A stretch of 64,000 nucleotides of DNA from Salmonella enterica subsp. enterica serovar Choleraesuis (lineage in GTDB: Bacteria; Pseudomonadota; Gammaproteobacteria; Enterobacterales; Enterobacteriaceae), in contig AP025685.1 in NCBI GenBank assembly GCA_022846635.1, positions 372,001-436,000 of the forward strand, written 5' to 3'. The notes under the pieces are model-generated. The model worked only from the letters and a program-made list of their open reading frames with translations. It made no database searches and was not told the DNA's origin. Of the stretch, positions 18,375 through 29,927 are shown one piece after another. The translations under genes were made by a program, and so were the position numbers. Position 1 is the stretch's first letter; every line of letters starts with the position of its first letter.

Positions 18375-19328
18375 TTAGGATGCGCAGGCAAACTCATCAT
18401 CGGCATCTGTTACTGGCATTGCGCTGGCAGGAATAACCGCTCCGCGATGCTGAATAACCGTGCCGGCTAACAGATGGGCATAGCTGGCAGCACTTTCCTG
18501 CGGCAGACCCGCCAGGCGGCGTGATAAATAACCGGCGCTGAAAGAGTCTCCAGCCGCGGTGGTATCAATAATGTGTGTCGGGTCGATCCGCAGAGCGTCA
18601 ACTTCACATTGGTTTTGACCACTCACGATAAGACAGGCTTCAGAGCCGCGTTTCACGACAATTTCAGCTACACCCAACGCCTGAGTGCGCGCCAGAGTTT
18701 GGCTAACTTCGGTATCGCCCCAGAGAGCAAATTCATCATCCAGGGTCAGGAAGGCCAGATCGGTCTGAGTCAGCATGGAGCGGTAAGTTTCCTGAGCCGC
18801 CGCGGTGCTTTCCCACAGACGTGGCCGGTAATTATTATCAAAGGCAACTTTTACGCCCTGAGCGCGGCACTCGGCGATACGCGCTATCAGAGCCGTGCGG
18901 TCGGCTGCTGACAAAATGGCGAGGCTGATACCGCTAAGGTAGATATAGTCAAATCCGGCCAGCTCACGACAGATCTCATCGGCTTGGGTGGTTTGCAGCC
19001 AGAAACGCGCCGCGGCGTCATTACGCCAGTAATGGAACTTCCGCTCACCGTGGGCATCGGTTTCAATCATATAAAGGCCCGGCAGTTTGTCGGACATACG
19101 TTGAACCAGATGAGTATCGACACCTTCTGAACTCCAGCTATCAACCATCTGCTGGCTCATAGCATCGGTGCCGAGGGCAGTTACGTAACTAACAGTCAGC
19201 TCAGGATTAGCGCGTTTCAAGTAGACCGCTGTATTGAGCGTATCGCCACCAAAACCACGCTTGATGCTGCCGTTGTTTTCCGTCAGCTCAATCATGCACT
19301 CGCCAATCACTGCCACCTTTAACGTCAT
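18375..19328 (-). CDS. kdgK: 2-keto-3-deoxygluconate kinase
   Basis: PfkB/ribokinase-family enzyme that phosphorylates KDG to 2-keto-3-deoxy-6-phosphogluconate, the Entner-Doudoroff intermediate. It has 317 residues (E. coli 309). GECMIELTE at residues 9-17, FGGDTLNTAVYLKR at 26-39, the substrate-side FDNNYRPRLW near 163-172, and the catalytic DTTAAGDSFSAGY with base Asp261. The start is ATG 19328 (MTLKVAVIGE) with AGGA upstream; the frame runs 35 codons further but covers the promoter. A near-perfect KdgR box lies 61-79 bp upstream. It is divergent from the kdgR-like gene. Confidence 0.95.
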   Translation of the reverse strand: MTLKVAVIGECMIELTENNGSIKRGFGGDTLNTAVYLKRANPELTVSYVTALGTDAMSQQMVDSWSSEGVDTHLVQRMSDKLPGLYMIETDAHGERKFHYWRNDAAARFWLQTTQADEICRELAGFDYIYLSGISLAILSAADRTALIARIAECRAQGVKVAFDNNYRPRLWESTAAAQETYRSMLTQTDLAFLTLDDEFALWGDTEVSQTLARTQALGVAEIVVKRGSEACLIVSGQNQCEVDALRIDPTHIIDTTAAGDSFSAGYLSRRLAGLPQESAASYAHLLAGTVIQHRGAVIPASAMPVTDADDEFACAS

Positions 19329-19388
19329 CTTTGATTCCTGCGTCTTAATCTGGGCTATGTGGATTATTGAAATACAAAACCCAAAGAA

Positions 19389-19407
19389 ATTAAAACGCCA
19401 TTTCATT
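19389..19407 (-). promoter_or_regulatory. KdgR-type operator of kdgK
   Basis: The minus strand reads AATGAAATGGCGTTTTAAT, 18 of 19 positions of the published KdgR consensus AATRAAAYRNYGTTTYATT (recalled from Dickeya work). It lies 61-79 bp before the kdgK start codon, a reasonable repressor position. Confidence 0.75.
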
Positions 19408-19442
19408 AAATTGTGATAGGGCGCATAAGACATTTCTTCGTT

Positions 19443-19465
19443 TGGTTTTGCCAGTCACAAAACCA
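19443..19465. promoter_or_regulatory. Inverted repeat, distal copy of a putative operator
   Basis: TGGTTTTG and CAAAACCA are perfect 8-bp arms around a 7-bp spacer in the kdgK/kdgR-like intergenic region. It shares geometry and core (GTTTT-N9-AAAAC) with the repeat at 19581-19601, 137 bp away centre to centre. Confidence 0.55.
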
Positions 19466-19567
19466 GGGTTTAGTTAGAGGAATTATGGGGAGTCAAAAAT
19501 GGGGAGAACCCCGCTGTGAACAAGGGTTTCTGAGGGGATGTGGCTGGAAATGAGGTACCGAAGGTCA

Positions 19568-19595
19568 TTGATTGCACCGCTGTTTTAAATATACT
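19568..19595 (+). promoter_or_regulatory. Promoter of the kdgR-like gene
   Basis: TTGATT (19568-19573), a 16-bp spacer and TATACT (19590-19595) resemble a sigma-70 promoter 27 bp before the ATG. The -10 element lies inside the inverted repeat at 19581-19601. Confidence 0.6.
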
Positions 19596-19601
19596 AAAAC
19601 A
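19581..19601. promoter_or_regulatory. Inverted repeat over the kdgR-like promoter -10
   Basis: TGTTTTA and TAAAACA are perfect 7-bp arms with a 7-bp spacer that contains most of the TATACT -10. A protein bound here would block RNA polymerase, so autorepression is the simplest reading. The arm polarity is opposite to the KdgR box, so the binder may be a different site class or protein. Confidence 0.55.
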
Positions 19602-19621
19602 TCGAAATACAAGGAGACACT

Positions 19622-20428
19622 ATGACAGTAGCAACCGAGAACGCCCCTGATTCCGTCTCATCCGTTATGAAGGTGTTTGGCATCTTACAGGCGTTGAGCG
19701 AGCAGAAAGAGATTGGCGTCACCGACCTTTCCCAACGCATCATGATGTCTAAAAGTACGGTCTATCGCTTTCTACAAACGATGAAAACGCTGGGCTACGT
19801 CACCCAGGAAGGGGAGTCTGATAAGTACGCGCTTAGCCTAAAGCTGTTTGAGCTGAGCGCCCGTGCACTTGAGCATCAGGATTTGATTACTATTGCCGAT
19901 AGCGAAATGCATCGTCTGGGGCGCTTAACCAAAGAAACCTTACATCTCGGCGCACTGGATGGGGATAGCATCGTCTATTTGCATAAAATGGACTCAGAGT
20001 ACAACCTGCGTATGTATTCGCGCGTAGGCCGCCGCTGCCCGCTTTACAGCACCGGGCTTGGCAAAGTGATAATGGCCTGGCTTCCGGAAACTGAGATTCG
20101 CCAGCTGCTTGATGGCGTTACTTTTACCCGCTTCACCGATAAAACCCTGCCAAACTTTGATGCGCTGCTCAGTGAGCTGGAGCAGGTACGTGAGCAGGGC
20201 TATGCGGAAGATAACGAAGAGAACGAGCCGGGTTTGCGGTGCTTTGCTGTACCAATTTACAACCGTATGGGGCGCATCCTGACCGGGCTTTCGCTTTCTC
20301 TGCCAACGGTACGTTTTGAAGAAGAAAAGCGCGACTGGCTGGTGGGATTACTGCATGAGGCTGCTGCCAATATTTCGGCAGAGCTTGGATTCTACAACTA
20401 TCCGTTTATTGCTAAAAAGGCCGGTTAA
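19622..20428 (+). CDS. kdgR: IclR-family regulator, KdgR-like
   Basis: DNA-binding repressor expected to respond to KDG. It has 268 residues. An N-terminal winged helix-turn-helix (about 15-75: VSSVMKVFGILQALSE, MMSKSTVYRFLQTMKTLGY) is nearly identical to E. coli/Dickeya KdgR in the recognition region. The C-terminal IclR effector domain (ETLHLGALDGDSIVYLHKMDSEYNLRMYSRVGRR, about 103-136) is also KdgR-like but more diverged, so this may be a second KdgR paralog rather than the housekeeping copy. ATG 19622 follows AAGGAGAC. It stands between the divergent kdgK set and the convergent kduI-kduD set, with KdgR boxes before both. Confidence 0.85.
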   Translation: MTVATENAPDSVSSVMKVFGILQALSEQKEIGVTDLSQRIMMSKSTVYRFLQTMKTLGYVTQEGESDKYALSLKLFELSARALEHQDLITIADSEMHRLGRLTKETLHLGALDGDSIVYLHKMDSEYNLRMYSRVGRRCPLYSTGLGKVIMAWLPETEIRQLLDGVTFTRFTDKTLPNFDALLSELEQVREQGYAEDNEENEPGLRCFAVPIYNRMGRILTGLSLSLPTVRFEEEKRDWLVGLLHEAAANISAELGFYNYPFIAKKAG

Positions 20429-20434
20429 CCGGCC

Positions 20435-20463
20435 AAAATAAAACTGGCGCCCTGAGGCGCCAG
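20435..20463 (-). terminator. kduID terminator
   Basis: CTGGCGCC (20444-20451) pairs with GGCGCCAG (20456-20463). On the minus strand the hairpin is followed by TTTTATTTT, so it terminates kduI-kduD. A second perfect palindrome, GGCCGGTTAACCGGCC at 20419-20434, overlaps the kdgR-like stop. Confidence 0.82.
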
Positions 20464-20472
20464 CAATCAGGC

Positions 20473-21234
20473 TTAGCGGGCCAGCCAGCCGCCGTCAACG
20501 GCAATGGTATAGCCATTGATGTAGTCGGAAGCGCTGGATGCCAGGAATACTACCGGCCCCATCATATCTTTAGGTTCACCCCAGCGGGAAGCAGGGATAC
20601 GCTCCAGGATGGCAGCATTACGATCTTCATCTGCACGCAGAGCCGCAGTGTTGTTAGTCGCCATATAACCCGGTGCGATGGCGTTAACGTTGATACCTTT
20701 GCTGGCCCATTCGTTAGCCATCAGGCGGGTAATGCCCATTACGCCGCTTTTCGATGCGGTATAAGAAGGGACGCGGATACCGCCCTGATAAGAAAGCATC
20801 GATGCGATGTTGATAATTTTGCCTGCACTTTCCTGAGCCATAAACTGGCGAGCGACGGCCTGAGACATGAAGAAGACGCTCTTGATGTTGATGTTCATCA
20901 CGTCGTCCCAGTCTTTTTCGCTGAAGTTGATCGCATCTTCACGACGGATGATCCCGGCGTTGTTAACCAGAATATCAACACGACCATAGTGAGAAACCAC
21001 CTGATCAACCAGGCCTGCCAGAGCATCAGTTTTGCTCACGTCGGCTTTGATGCTCAGGAAACGGCGACCCAGGGCTTCTACCTGAGCAATAGTATCGGTT
21101 GGTTCGGTGATGTTAATCCCGGCGATATCACAACCAGCCTGCGCCAGACCCAGCGCCATGCCCTGTCCCAGACCTGTATCGCAACCGGTAACGATGGCGA
21201 TTTTTCCCTGTAAATCAAATGAATTCAGAATCAT
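20473..21234 (-). CDS. kduD: 2-dehydro-3-deoxy-D-gluconate 5-dehydrogenase
   Basis: Short-chain dehydrogenase that reduces 2,5-diketo-3-deoxygluconate to KDG with NADH, the second step after KduI. It has 253 residues, the E. coli length. The cofactor motif TGCDTGLGQG (G17, G21, G23), NNAG at 91-94, catalytic Ser145, and YxxxK with Tyr158 and Lys162 are all intact. It is 81 bp downstream of kduI and is presumably co-transcribed with it, ending at the hairpin at 20444. Confidence 0.96.
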   Translation of the reverse strand: MILNSFDLQGKIAIVTGCDTGLGQGMALGLAQAGCDIAGINITEPTDTIAQVEALGRRFLSIKADVSKTDALAGLVDQVVSHYGRVDILVNNAGIIRREDAINFSEKDWDDVMNINIKSVFFMSQAVARQFMAQESAGKIINIASMLSYQGGIRVPSYTASKSGVMGITRLMANEWASKGINVNAIAPGYMATNNTAALRADEDRNAAILERIPASRWGEPKDMMGPVVFLASSASDYINGYTIAVDGGWLAR

Positions 21235-21315
21235 TAGTATTGGTTCCTTAAGCGCCGTCTTATGACGACGCTATGATGGTATCGAGGTAGAAATCAGCCG
21301 CAGGCAGCGACCAAA

Positions 21316-22152
21316 TTAACGCAGATCGCTAATGGCTACGTGGTCCATATCATCGAAGACCTGGTTTTCGCCAACCATGCCCCAGATAAAGGTGTAAGCC
21401 TTGGTGCCAACGCCTGAATGGATTGACCAGCTAGGGGAGATAACCGCCTGCTCGTTGTGAACCAGAATGTGACGAGTTTCAGTTGGCTGGCCCATCATGT
21501 GGAATACCGCAGAGTCATCGCTCATGTTGAAGTACAGATAAACTTCCATCCGGCGTTCATGGGTGTGGCACGGCATTGTGTTCCACAGGTTGCCTTCGGC
21601 CAGTTGAGTCATGCCCATTACCAGCTGGCAGGTAGGCAGCACGTCTGGTACCAGGTATTTGTAAATGGTGCGACGGTTGCTGGTGGAGTTATCGCCGAGG
21701 GTTACTGGCGATGCTTCTTCCTGAGTGACTTTACGCGTTGGGTAGGTCATATGCGCAGGTGCGCTGTTGTAGTAGAACTTAGCTGGCTTATCAGCGCTGA
21801 CGCTGGAGAAGCTCACGTCTTTGGCGCCCATACCGATATACAGTGCCTGCGCATTGCCGATTTCGTAAGTGGTGCCATCAACCACCACCAGGCCCGGTCC
21901 ACCGATGTTAATCAGGCCCAGCTCACGGCGCTCCAGGAAATAGCTCACGCCGAAGGTTTTACCTAAGTCGCCGGTAAACGCCAGTGCCTGAGTCGTTGGC
22001 ATGATACCGCCGAACACGATGCGGTCGATGTGGCTGTAAGTCATGGACACCTGTCCGGCCACGAAAATCTCTTCAACCAAAAACTCGCGACGCAGGCCTT
22101 CGGTATCCAGGTGTTTAGCATGATCGCTGTGAATGCTTTGACGTGTTTGCAT
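21316..22152 (-). CDS. kduI: 5-keto-4-deoxyuronate isomerase
   Basis: Cupin isomerase that converts 5-keto-4-deoxyuronate, the product of unsaturated uronate ring opening, to 2,5-diketo-3-deoxygluconate. With ATG 22152 ([15 protein letters not shown] upstream) it has 278 residues, exactly the E. coli length. The zinc ligands fall on the published positions: His196 and His198 in [10 protein letters not shown], Glu203, and His245 in WSIHSG. A KdgR box lies 84-102 bp upstream. No polysaccharide lyase or unsaturated-uronyl hydrolase is in the window, so its substrate comes from enzymes encoded elsewhere or from stress-related uronate metabolism. Confidence 0.96.
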   Translation of the reverse strand: MQTRQSIHSDHAKHLDTEGLRREFLVEEIFVAGQVSMTYSHIDRIVFGGIMPTTQALAFTGDLGKTFGVSYFLERRELGLINIGGPGLVVVDGTTYEIGNAQALYIGMGAKDVSFSSVSADKPAKFYYNSAPAHMTYPTRKVTQEEASPVTLGDNSTSNRRTIYKYLVPDVLPTCQLVMGMTQLAEGNLWNTMPCHTHERRMEVYLYFNMSDDSAVFHMMGQPTETRHILVHNEQAVISPSWSIHSGVGTKAYTFIWGMVGENQVFDDMDHVAISDLR

Positions 22153-22235
22153 GTCGCTCCTCACTGACGCTTAAAGGGGGAAATTAGGGCAGCTTTGCTG
22201 CCGAGTGGTATCACCATATCAAAGCAAAATAACAA

Positions 22236-22254
22236 ATCAAAACTATGTTTCATT
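22236..22254 (-). promoter_or_regulatory. KdgR-type operator of kduID
   Basis: The minus strand reads AATGAAACATAGTTTTGAT, 16 of 19 positions of the KdgR consensus; the left arm is perfect. It lies in the kduI/pabA intergenic region and marks the right edge of the KDG cluster. Confidence 0.68.
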
Positions 22255-22266
22255 TTTTGTGATTGG

Positions 22267-22419
22267 ATGTCGATATTTATAAAACTGTTTGCTGCAGATG
22301 GGATATCAAGACAGGAATCAGTTGATTTAGAGGATTTCCTTGCGGGCCACCGTAGCGCTGCGTTAGCGTACTGGCGAATTTATGAATTGCCGGAGAAATT
22401 GCGTGCTGTTGCTTATTGA
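22267..22419 (+). CDS. Possible small ORF overlapping the pabA start
   Basis: A 50-codon frame from ATG 22267 runs to TGA at 22417-22419 and overlaps the pabA start by 17 nt. The C-terminal half ([20 protein letters not shown]) looks protein-like, with ordinary enteric codons. There is no clear ribosome-binding site, and I recognise no family. It could be a leader peptide coupled to pabA, a remnant of a lost gene, or chance. Confidence 0.25.
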   Translation: MSIFIKLFAADGISRQESVDLEDFLAGHRSAALAYWRIYELPEKLRAVAY

Positions 22420-22966
22420 TAACTATGATTCATTCACCTGGAACCTGTATCAGTATTTTTGTGAACTGGGGGTTGAGGTGGAAGTGCAGCGCAATGATGT
22501 ACTGAGCCTGGCGGATATAGAAGCTTTGAGGCCGAGCCATATTGTTATCTCGCCAGGCCCCTGTACGCCTGATGAAGCGGGTATTTCGCTGGCGGCGGTG
22601 CGCCATTTCGCGGGCCGTCTGCCATTGATGGGGGTCTGCCTGGGTCATCAGGCTATTGCTCAGGCGTTTGGGGCAAAAATTGTTCGTGCAGCCCAGGTGA
22701 TGCATGGCAAAACCTCGCCGATCATTCACCAGCAAGAGGGCGTGTTTGCGGGCTTGAATAATCCGTTAACTGTGACTCGCTATCATTCATTGCTTATCGA
22801 TCCGCCAACATTACCTGATTGTTTCAAAGTGACGGCCAGAAGCGAAAGCGGGGAGATTATGGGCATACGCCACCGCGACTGGCCGCTAGAGGGGGTACAG
22901 TTCCACCCGGAAAGTATCCTCAGTGAACAGGGGCATCAGCTGTTAGCTAACTTTTTGCGTGAATGA
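22403..22966 (+). CDS. pabA: Aminodeoxychorismate synthase component 2 (glutaminase)
   Basis: Class I glutamine amidotransferase subunit that supplies ammonia to PabB for 4-amino-4-deoxychorismate, the p-aminobenzoate/folate precursor. It has 187 residues, as in E. coli. The start is GTG 22403 ([14 protein letters not shown]) with GGAG 10 bp upstream; the ATG seven codons earlier lacks family support. The oxyanion region [11 protein letters not shown] is near 52-62, the nucleophile Cys is in GVCLGHQA near 78, and the His/Glu pair is in VQFHPES near 167. In E. coli it follows fic; here it is next to the KDG cluster and must use a promoter in 22255-22402. Confidence 0.95.
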   Translation: MLLLIDNYDSFTWNLYQYFCELGVEVEVQRNDVLSLADIEALRPSHIVISPGPCTPDEAGISLAAVRHFAGRLPLMGVCLGHQAIAQAFGAKIVRAAQVMHGKTSPIIHQQEGVFAGLNNPLTVTRYHSLLIDPPTLPDCFKVTARSESGEIMGIRHRDWPLEGVQFHPESILSEQGHQLLANFLRE

Positions 22967-22982
22967 ATTTTTATTGCCATAA

Positions 22983-23021
22983 AGTGATTTATTATGCATA
23001 TTCTGTGGTTGTATTTTCACC
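22983..23021 (+). promoter_or_regulatory. Tandem ARG boxes upstream of argD
   Basis: TGATTTATTATGCA (22985-22998) matches the ArgR half-site palindrome TGAATWWWWATTCA at 12 of 14 positions. A weaker TGGTTGTATTTTCA (23006-23019, 10 of 14) follows. As 18-bp boxes they are separated by exactly 3 bp, the standard arrangement for arginine-repressed genes. Confidence 0.65.
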
Positions 23022-23026
23022 ATTGA

Positions 23027-26340
<3,314 letters not shown>

Positions 26341-26352
26341 AACCTGCAGAGA

Positions 26353-26387
26353 CAAAAAAGGCGCGCCGCCTGGAGCAGTGCGCCTTA
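26353..26387 (-). terminator. crp terminator
   Basis: On the minus strand AAGGCGC and GCGCCTT (plus 26380-26386 and 26358-26364) pair around a 15-nt loop and are followed by six T. It lies between crp and yhfK. Confidence 0.85.
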
Positions 26388-26394
26388 TGAGTGA

Positions 26395-27027
26395 TTAACG
26401 AGTACCGTAAACCACGATAGTTTTACCGTGGGCGGAGATCAGGTTCTGATCTTCGAGCATTTTCAAAATACGGCCAACGGTTTCACGAGAGCAGCCAACA
26501 ATCTGACCGATTTCCTGACGAGTGATTTTGATCTGCATCCCGTCTGGGTGGGTCATTGCATCCGGCTGTTTTGCCAGGTTCAGAAGAGTTTGCGCTATCC
26601 GACCGGTAACATCCAGGAATGCAAGGTTACCTACTTTCTCGGAAGTTACCTGGAGGCGGCTCGCCATCTGAGAGGAGAGGCGCATCAGGATATCTGGATT
26701 CACCTGAATGAGCTGACGGAATTTTTTATAGGAGATTTCAGCAACTTCACACGGGGATTTTGCCCGAACCCAGGCGCTACGCTCCTGGCCTTCTTCAAAC
26801 AGCCCCAGTTCGCCGATAAAATCACCCTGATTCAGGTAGGAAAGGATCATCTCCTTACCTTCCTCATCCTTAATCAGCACGGCAACAGAGCCTTTAACGA
26901 TGTAATACAGCGTTTCGGCTTTTTCGCCCTGGTGAATTAGCGTGCTCTTCGATGGATACTTATGAATGTGGCAATGAGACAAGAACCATTCAAGAGTCGG
27001 GTCTGTTTGCGGTTTGCCAAGCACCAT
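26395..27027 (-). CDS. crp: cAMP receptor protein (CRP/CAP)
   Basis: Global regulator that binds TGTGA-N6-TCACA when loaded with cAMP. With ATG 27027 ([10 protein letters not shown]) it has 210 residues and differs from E. coli CRP, as I recall it, at only a few positions. The cAMP pocket [18 protein letters not shown] (about 72-89) and the recognition helix [11 protein letters not shown] (about 179-189) are identical. The ORF can be read 22 codons further up, but GAGGA lies properly before ATG 27027. It likely controls the KDG cluster as it does in E. coli, although I see no clear CRP site there. It is divergent from yhfA. Confidence 0.98.
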   Translation of the reverse strand: MVLGKPQTDPTLEWFLSHCHIHKYPSKSTLIHQGEKAETLYYIVKGSVAVLIKDEEGKEMILSYLNQGDFIGELGLFEEGQERSAWVRAKSPCEVAEISYKKFRQLIQVNPDILMRLSSQMASRLQVTSEKVGNLAFLDVTGRIAQTLLNLAKQPDAMTHPDGMQIKITRQEIGQIVGCSRETVGRILKMLEDQNLISAHGKTIVVYGTR

Positions 27028-27330
27028 GCGCGGTATTCCTCTGTTATAAACTGTCGTCAGAAAATGAAGCGCATTTTCTGGCTTAGTAATCAACGATAAT
27101 TCCCGTATTCGGGAGAGTGATTTACAAGTTAACTAACCGAAATCACTAATATATTTATCTTCTGCATACATGCATAACATCAATGTATTTTTGCAGCATC
27201 GACCATGTTGTAGCATAGCTTTATCTGAGTGTCTCGTGTTGTCTCGCTTCAGCTTGACCAGGATCGCCTTTGCTGAGACTTTTCCACCAGGCGCTATATC
27301 TGTTGACCTGATAAGCCGGGAGGAAACCGC
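27028..27330. other. crp/yhfA divergent regulatory region
   Basis: This 303-bp region is gene-free. On the minus strand, TACATTGATGT and GCATGTATGCA (plus about 27162-27190) match the E. coli crp promoter region as I remember it, so crp probably has a leader of more than 100 nt. yhfA is preceded by GGGAGGAAACC. No perfect CRP palindrome is visible. Confidence 0.5.
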
Positions 27331-27732
27331 ATGCAGGCACGTATCAAGTGGGTTGAAGGACTAACTTTTGTCGGGGAGTCGGCTTCTGGCCACCAGGTGA
27401 TGATGGACGGGAACTCCGGCGATAAATCACCCAGTCCAATGGAGATGGTTTTACTGGCTGTGGGCAGCTGTAGTGCGGCTGACGTGGTTTCGCTGCTACA
27501 GCAGCATCAACCGATTACCGATTGCGAGGTGAAGCTCACCTCACAGCGCCAGACCGCAAGCCCCAGAATGTTTACCCAGATAAACCTGCATTTTATTGTC
27601 ACTGGCCGCAAACTAAAGGCGCAGGCGGTGGAGCAGGCTATTCAGTGCTCATTAGAGAAGTATTGTTCAGTAGCATTAATGCTCGAGAAAACGGTAACGG
27701 TTAGCCACTCTTATGAAATCGTGACCTCTTGA
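27331..27732 (+). CDS. yhfA: YhfA, OsmC-family protein
   Basis: It has 133 residues (E. coli 134). It belongs to the OsmC/Ohr superfamily of small peroxidase-like proteins with two conserved cysteines; here one is in VGSCSAADV (about residue 48) and one in EKYCSVALM (about 111), so the redox pair is intact. The physiological substrate is unknown. ATG 27331 has GGGAGG at good spacing. It is convergent with prkB, with a gap of only 2 bp. Confidence 0.92.
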   Translation: MQARIKWVEGLTFVGESASGHQVMMDGNSGDKSPSPMEMVLLAVGSCSAADVVSLLQQHQPITDCEVKLTSQRQTASPRMFTQINLHFIVTGRKLKAQAVEQAIQCSLEKYCSVALMLEKTVTVSHSYEIVTS

Positions 27733-27734
27733 AC

Positions 27735-28604
27735 TCAGGCATTCTCCCGGGCTTCGATCAGCCTTTTCACCAGCGGCCCCATAATCAGCTCCATGGCCAG
27801 GCCCATTTTGCCGCCCGGAACCACCAAAGTATCTACGTGGGAAATGAATGAGCCATTCAGCATGGCCAGCAGCCAGGGGAAATCAATTTTGCCAAGGTTG
27901 CGGAAGTGAATAACCACAAAGCTTTCGTCCAGAGAAGGAATCGCCTTGGCGGCAAATGGGTTTGAGGTATCTACCGTTGGTACCCGCTGGAAGTTAATGT
28001 GGGTACGGGAGAATTGCGGCGTAATGTAGTTAATATAATCTTCCATGGAGCGTACCACCGAGTCCATCACCGCTTCGCGCGAGTGCCCGCGTTCGCTCAT
28101 ATCGCGCACCAGTTTCTGGATCCACTCCAGGTTGACGATAGGAACAACGCCCACCAGCAGGTCTACGTGGCGAGCCACATCGTGATTTTCCGTTACTACG
28201 CCACCGTGTAGCCCTTCGTAGAACAATACATCAGTAGGTTCTGGCAATGGCTGCCATGGGGTGAAAGTGCCGGGAACCTGGTTCCATGGCACCGCTTCAT
28301 CGTAGGTATGCAGGTATTTTCGCGACTGGCCACGCCCTTCAGCTCCGTAGCGGGAGAAGGTTTCCTCAAGCAAGCGAAAATCATTGGCTTCGGAGCCGAA
28401 GTAGCTGATGTGTCGCCCCAAATCCCTGGCTTTGCGAATTTCCAGATCCATCTCAGGCCTGGTATAACGGTGAAAGCTATCGCCCTCCAGTTCAGCAGCG
28501 CGTAGCCCAAGCTGGTGGAATATTTTACGGAAGGCCAGGCTGGTGGTAGTGGTTCCGGCTCCGCTGGAACCGGTGACGGCAATAACAGGATGTTTCACTG
28601 ACAT
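27735..28604 (-). CDS. prkB: PrkB, phosphoribulokinase-like P-loop protein
   Basis: It has 289 residues, the E. coli PrkB length. The P-loop GSSGAGTTTT is at residues 12-21, followed by a uridine/phosphoribulokinase-type core (ELEGDSFHRYTRPEMD near 39-54). There is no RuBisCO pathway here, so the name is historical and the true substrate is unknown. ATG 28604 has AGGAG upstream. It sits downstream of yheU-yheT on the same strand after an 85-bp gap. Confidence 0.92.
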   Translation of the reverse strand: MSVKHPVIAVTGSSGAGTTTTSLAFRKIFHQLGLRAAELEGDSFHRYTRPEMDLEIRKARDLGRHISYFGSEANDFRLLEETFSRYGAEGRGQSRKYLHTYDEAVPWNQVPGTFTPWQPLPEPTDVLFYEGLHGGVVTENHDVARHVDLLVGVVPIVNLEWIQKLVRDMSERGHSREAVMDSVVRSMEDYINYITPQFSRTHINFQRVPTVDTSNPFAAKAIPSLDESFVVIHFRNLGKIDFPWLLAMLNGSFISHVDTLVVPGGKMGLAMELIMGPLVKRLIEARENA

Positions 28605-28689
28605 AGAGTACGGCTCCTGAACAACGAAATGTTGACGTGCAGCCGTGCCCCAGAGACGAAGAGAACCTGCGAATTAACGCTGGATGAAA

Positions 28690-28908
28690 CTAACCGCGGA
28701 ACTGATTGCGGGGCATGATATTGACTGTCTCATGCAACTCAGACCACACCAGAACCGCCTCTCCGCTGGCGAGCTGCCGTTTCACGTCGGCTACTTTCTG
28801 AGCGAGCGATTGCTCCTGCTCACCATAATCGGTTCCTTCACGTAACACAAAGGATTCAATTAGATTTTCCAGCGTTTCTGCCGGTATATCTTGCCAGGGG
28901 ATTATCAT
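28690..28908 (-). CDS. yheU: YheU, conserved small protein
   Basis: It has 72 residues, as in E. coli, and very similar sequence ([20 protein letters not shown] at the start, [17 protein letters not shown] at the end). Function is unknown. The start ATG 28908 overlaps the yheT stop by 4 nt (ATGA); the longer frame to 28962 lies inside yheT and is rejected. Predicted cytoplasmic, largely helical. Confidence 0.9.
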   Translation of the reverse strand: MIIPWQDIPAETLENLIESFVLREGTDYGEQEQSLAQKVADVKRQLASGEAVLVWSELHETVNIMPRNQFRG

Positions 28909-29927
28909 TTTTCCTGCTCCAGGAAGGCGGTCAGCCAGTCGGGAATACGACTTTCCAGCCACATTTCCGGATGGCGCAGCGTGCCGCTGACGAAGCCGAC
29001 GTGACCGCCGTGCTCAGTGAGCTGATATTCAATATTCGCCGGCAGCGTGGTGAGATCGGGGATGACATGATGATCCATAAAAGGATCGTCTTTAGCGTGG
29101 ATTATCAGCAATGGGCGCGCAATCTCCGGCAGCATTGGCATAGCGCTACAGCGGCGGTAATAGTCCAGAGCATCGTGGAAGCCGTGAATTTTAGCGGTAA
29201 TCAAATCGTCAAATTCACGAATGCGTTTTACCCGTCGCAGTTGTTTGAGACCAATTGGCAGGGAGCCTGGATAGGCCCGCAGTTTGCGTGCGGCGTTGGC
29301 TTTAAGCAGATTCAGCAGATAGTGCTGATAGAAACGAGAAAAGCCCTTGTCCATGTGGTAGCTGCAAGGTTCAAGCATCAGCGGAGCTGAAACGATAACG
29401 CCCGCCGTCAGGGTGCATTCCGCTCCCTGGCGCGCCATCAGGCATGCCAGCATATTACCGCCCAAAGAGTAGCCGACCGCCGCGGTGGGTACCGTACCAT
29501 AACGTTCGTTCAGCCACTCCAGAAAGAAGCTGCCATCCTCGGTTTCACCGGAATGATAGATGCGCGGCAGCCGGTTCGGCTCACCGCTACAACCACGAAA
29601 ATGCATGACTACACCGAGCCATCCCCGCTGCTTCGCCGCGTGGATCAGACCGTGAGCGTAAGGGCTATGCAGGCTCCCCTCCAGACCGTGAAATACCACC
29701 AGACGAGGCTTATGCAGCGCCTGCTCCGGAGGTTCACTCCAGGCGAGATCGACAAAGTCTCCATCCGGCATATCCAGACGTTGCCAGTGTGGGGCGAACT
29801 TCAGGCGATGACGCAGTACCCGCGGCAGCATAGTTTGCAAATGCGGATTGCTTACGCCGTGCATAGGGACAAACGACCGGGAGTCGGGCGCCGAAACGTT
29901 AAGATCTTCTGGGGTAATATCGGTCAT
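28905..29927 (-). CDS. yheT: YheT, alpha/beta hydrolase
   Basis: It has 340 residues, as in E. coli. It is an AB-hydrolase of the UPF0017/ABHD type, a putative esterase without an assigned substrate. The oxyanion region [17 protein letters not shown] is near residues 78-94, the nucleophile is Ser154 in GYSLGGNM, and an Asp in HAKDDPFMD and a His in EHGGHVGF complete the expected triad. It is the first gene of the yheT-yheU pair, probably followed by prkB. The 267-bp gap to yheS upstream contains no gene. Confidence 0.93.
   Translation of the reverse strand: MTDITPEDLNVSAPDSRSFVPMHGVSNPHLQTMLPRVLRHRLKFAPHWQRLDMPDGDFVDLAWSEPPEQALHKPRLVVFHGLEGSLHSPYAHGLIHAAKQRGWLGVVMHFRGCSGEPNRLPRIYHSGETEDGSFFLEWLNERYGTVPTAAVGYSLGGNMLACLMARQGAECTLTAGVIVSAPLMLEPCSYHMDKGFSRFYQHYLLNLLKANAARKLRAYPGSLPIGLKQLRRVKRIREFDDLITAKIHGFHDALDYYRRCSAMPMLPEIARPLLIIHAKDDPFMDHHVIPDLTTLPANIEYQLTEHGGHVGFVSGTLRHPEMWLESRIPDWLTAFLEQEK

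Noticed and set aside
22255..22275. CRP site near kduI (TGTGA at 22257)
   Set aside because: Only one half-site matches; the other arm does not resemble TCACA.
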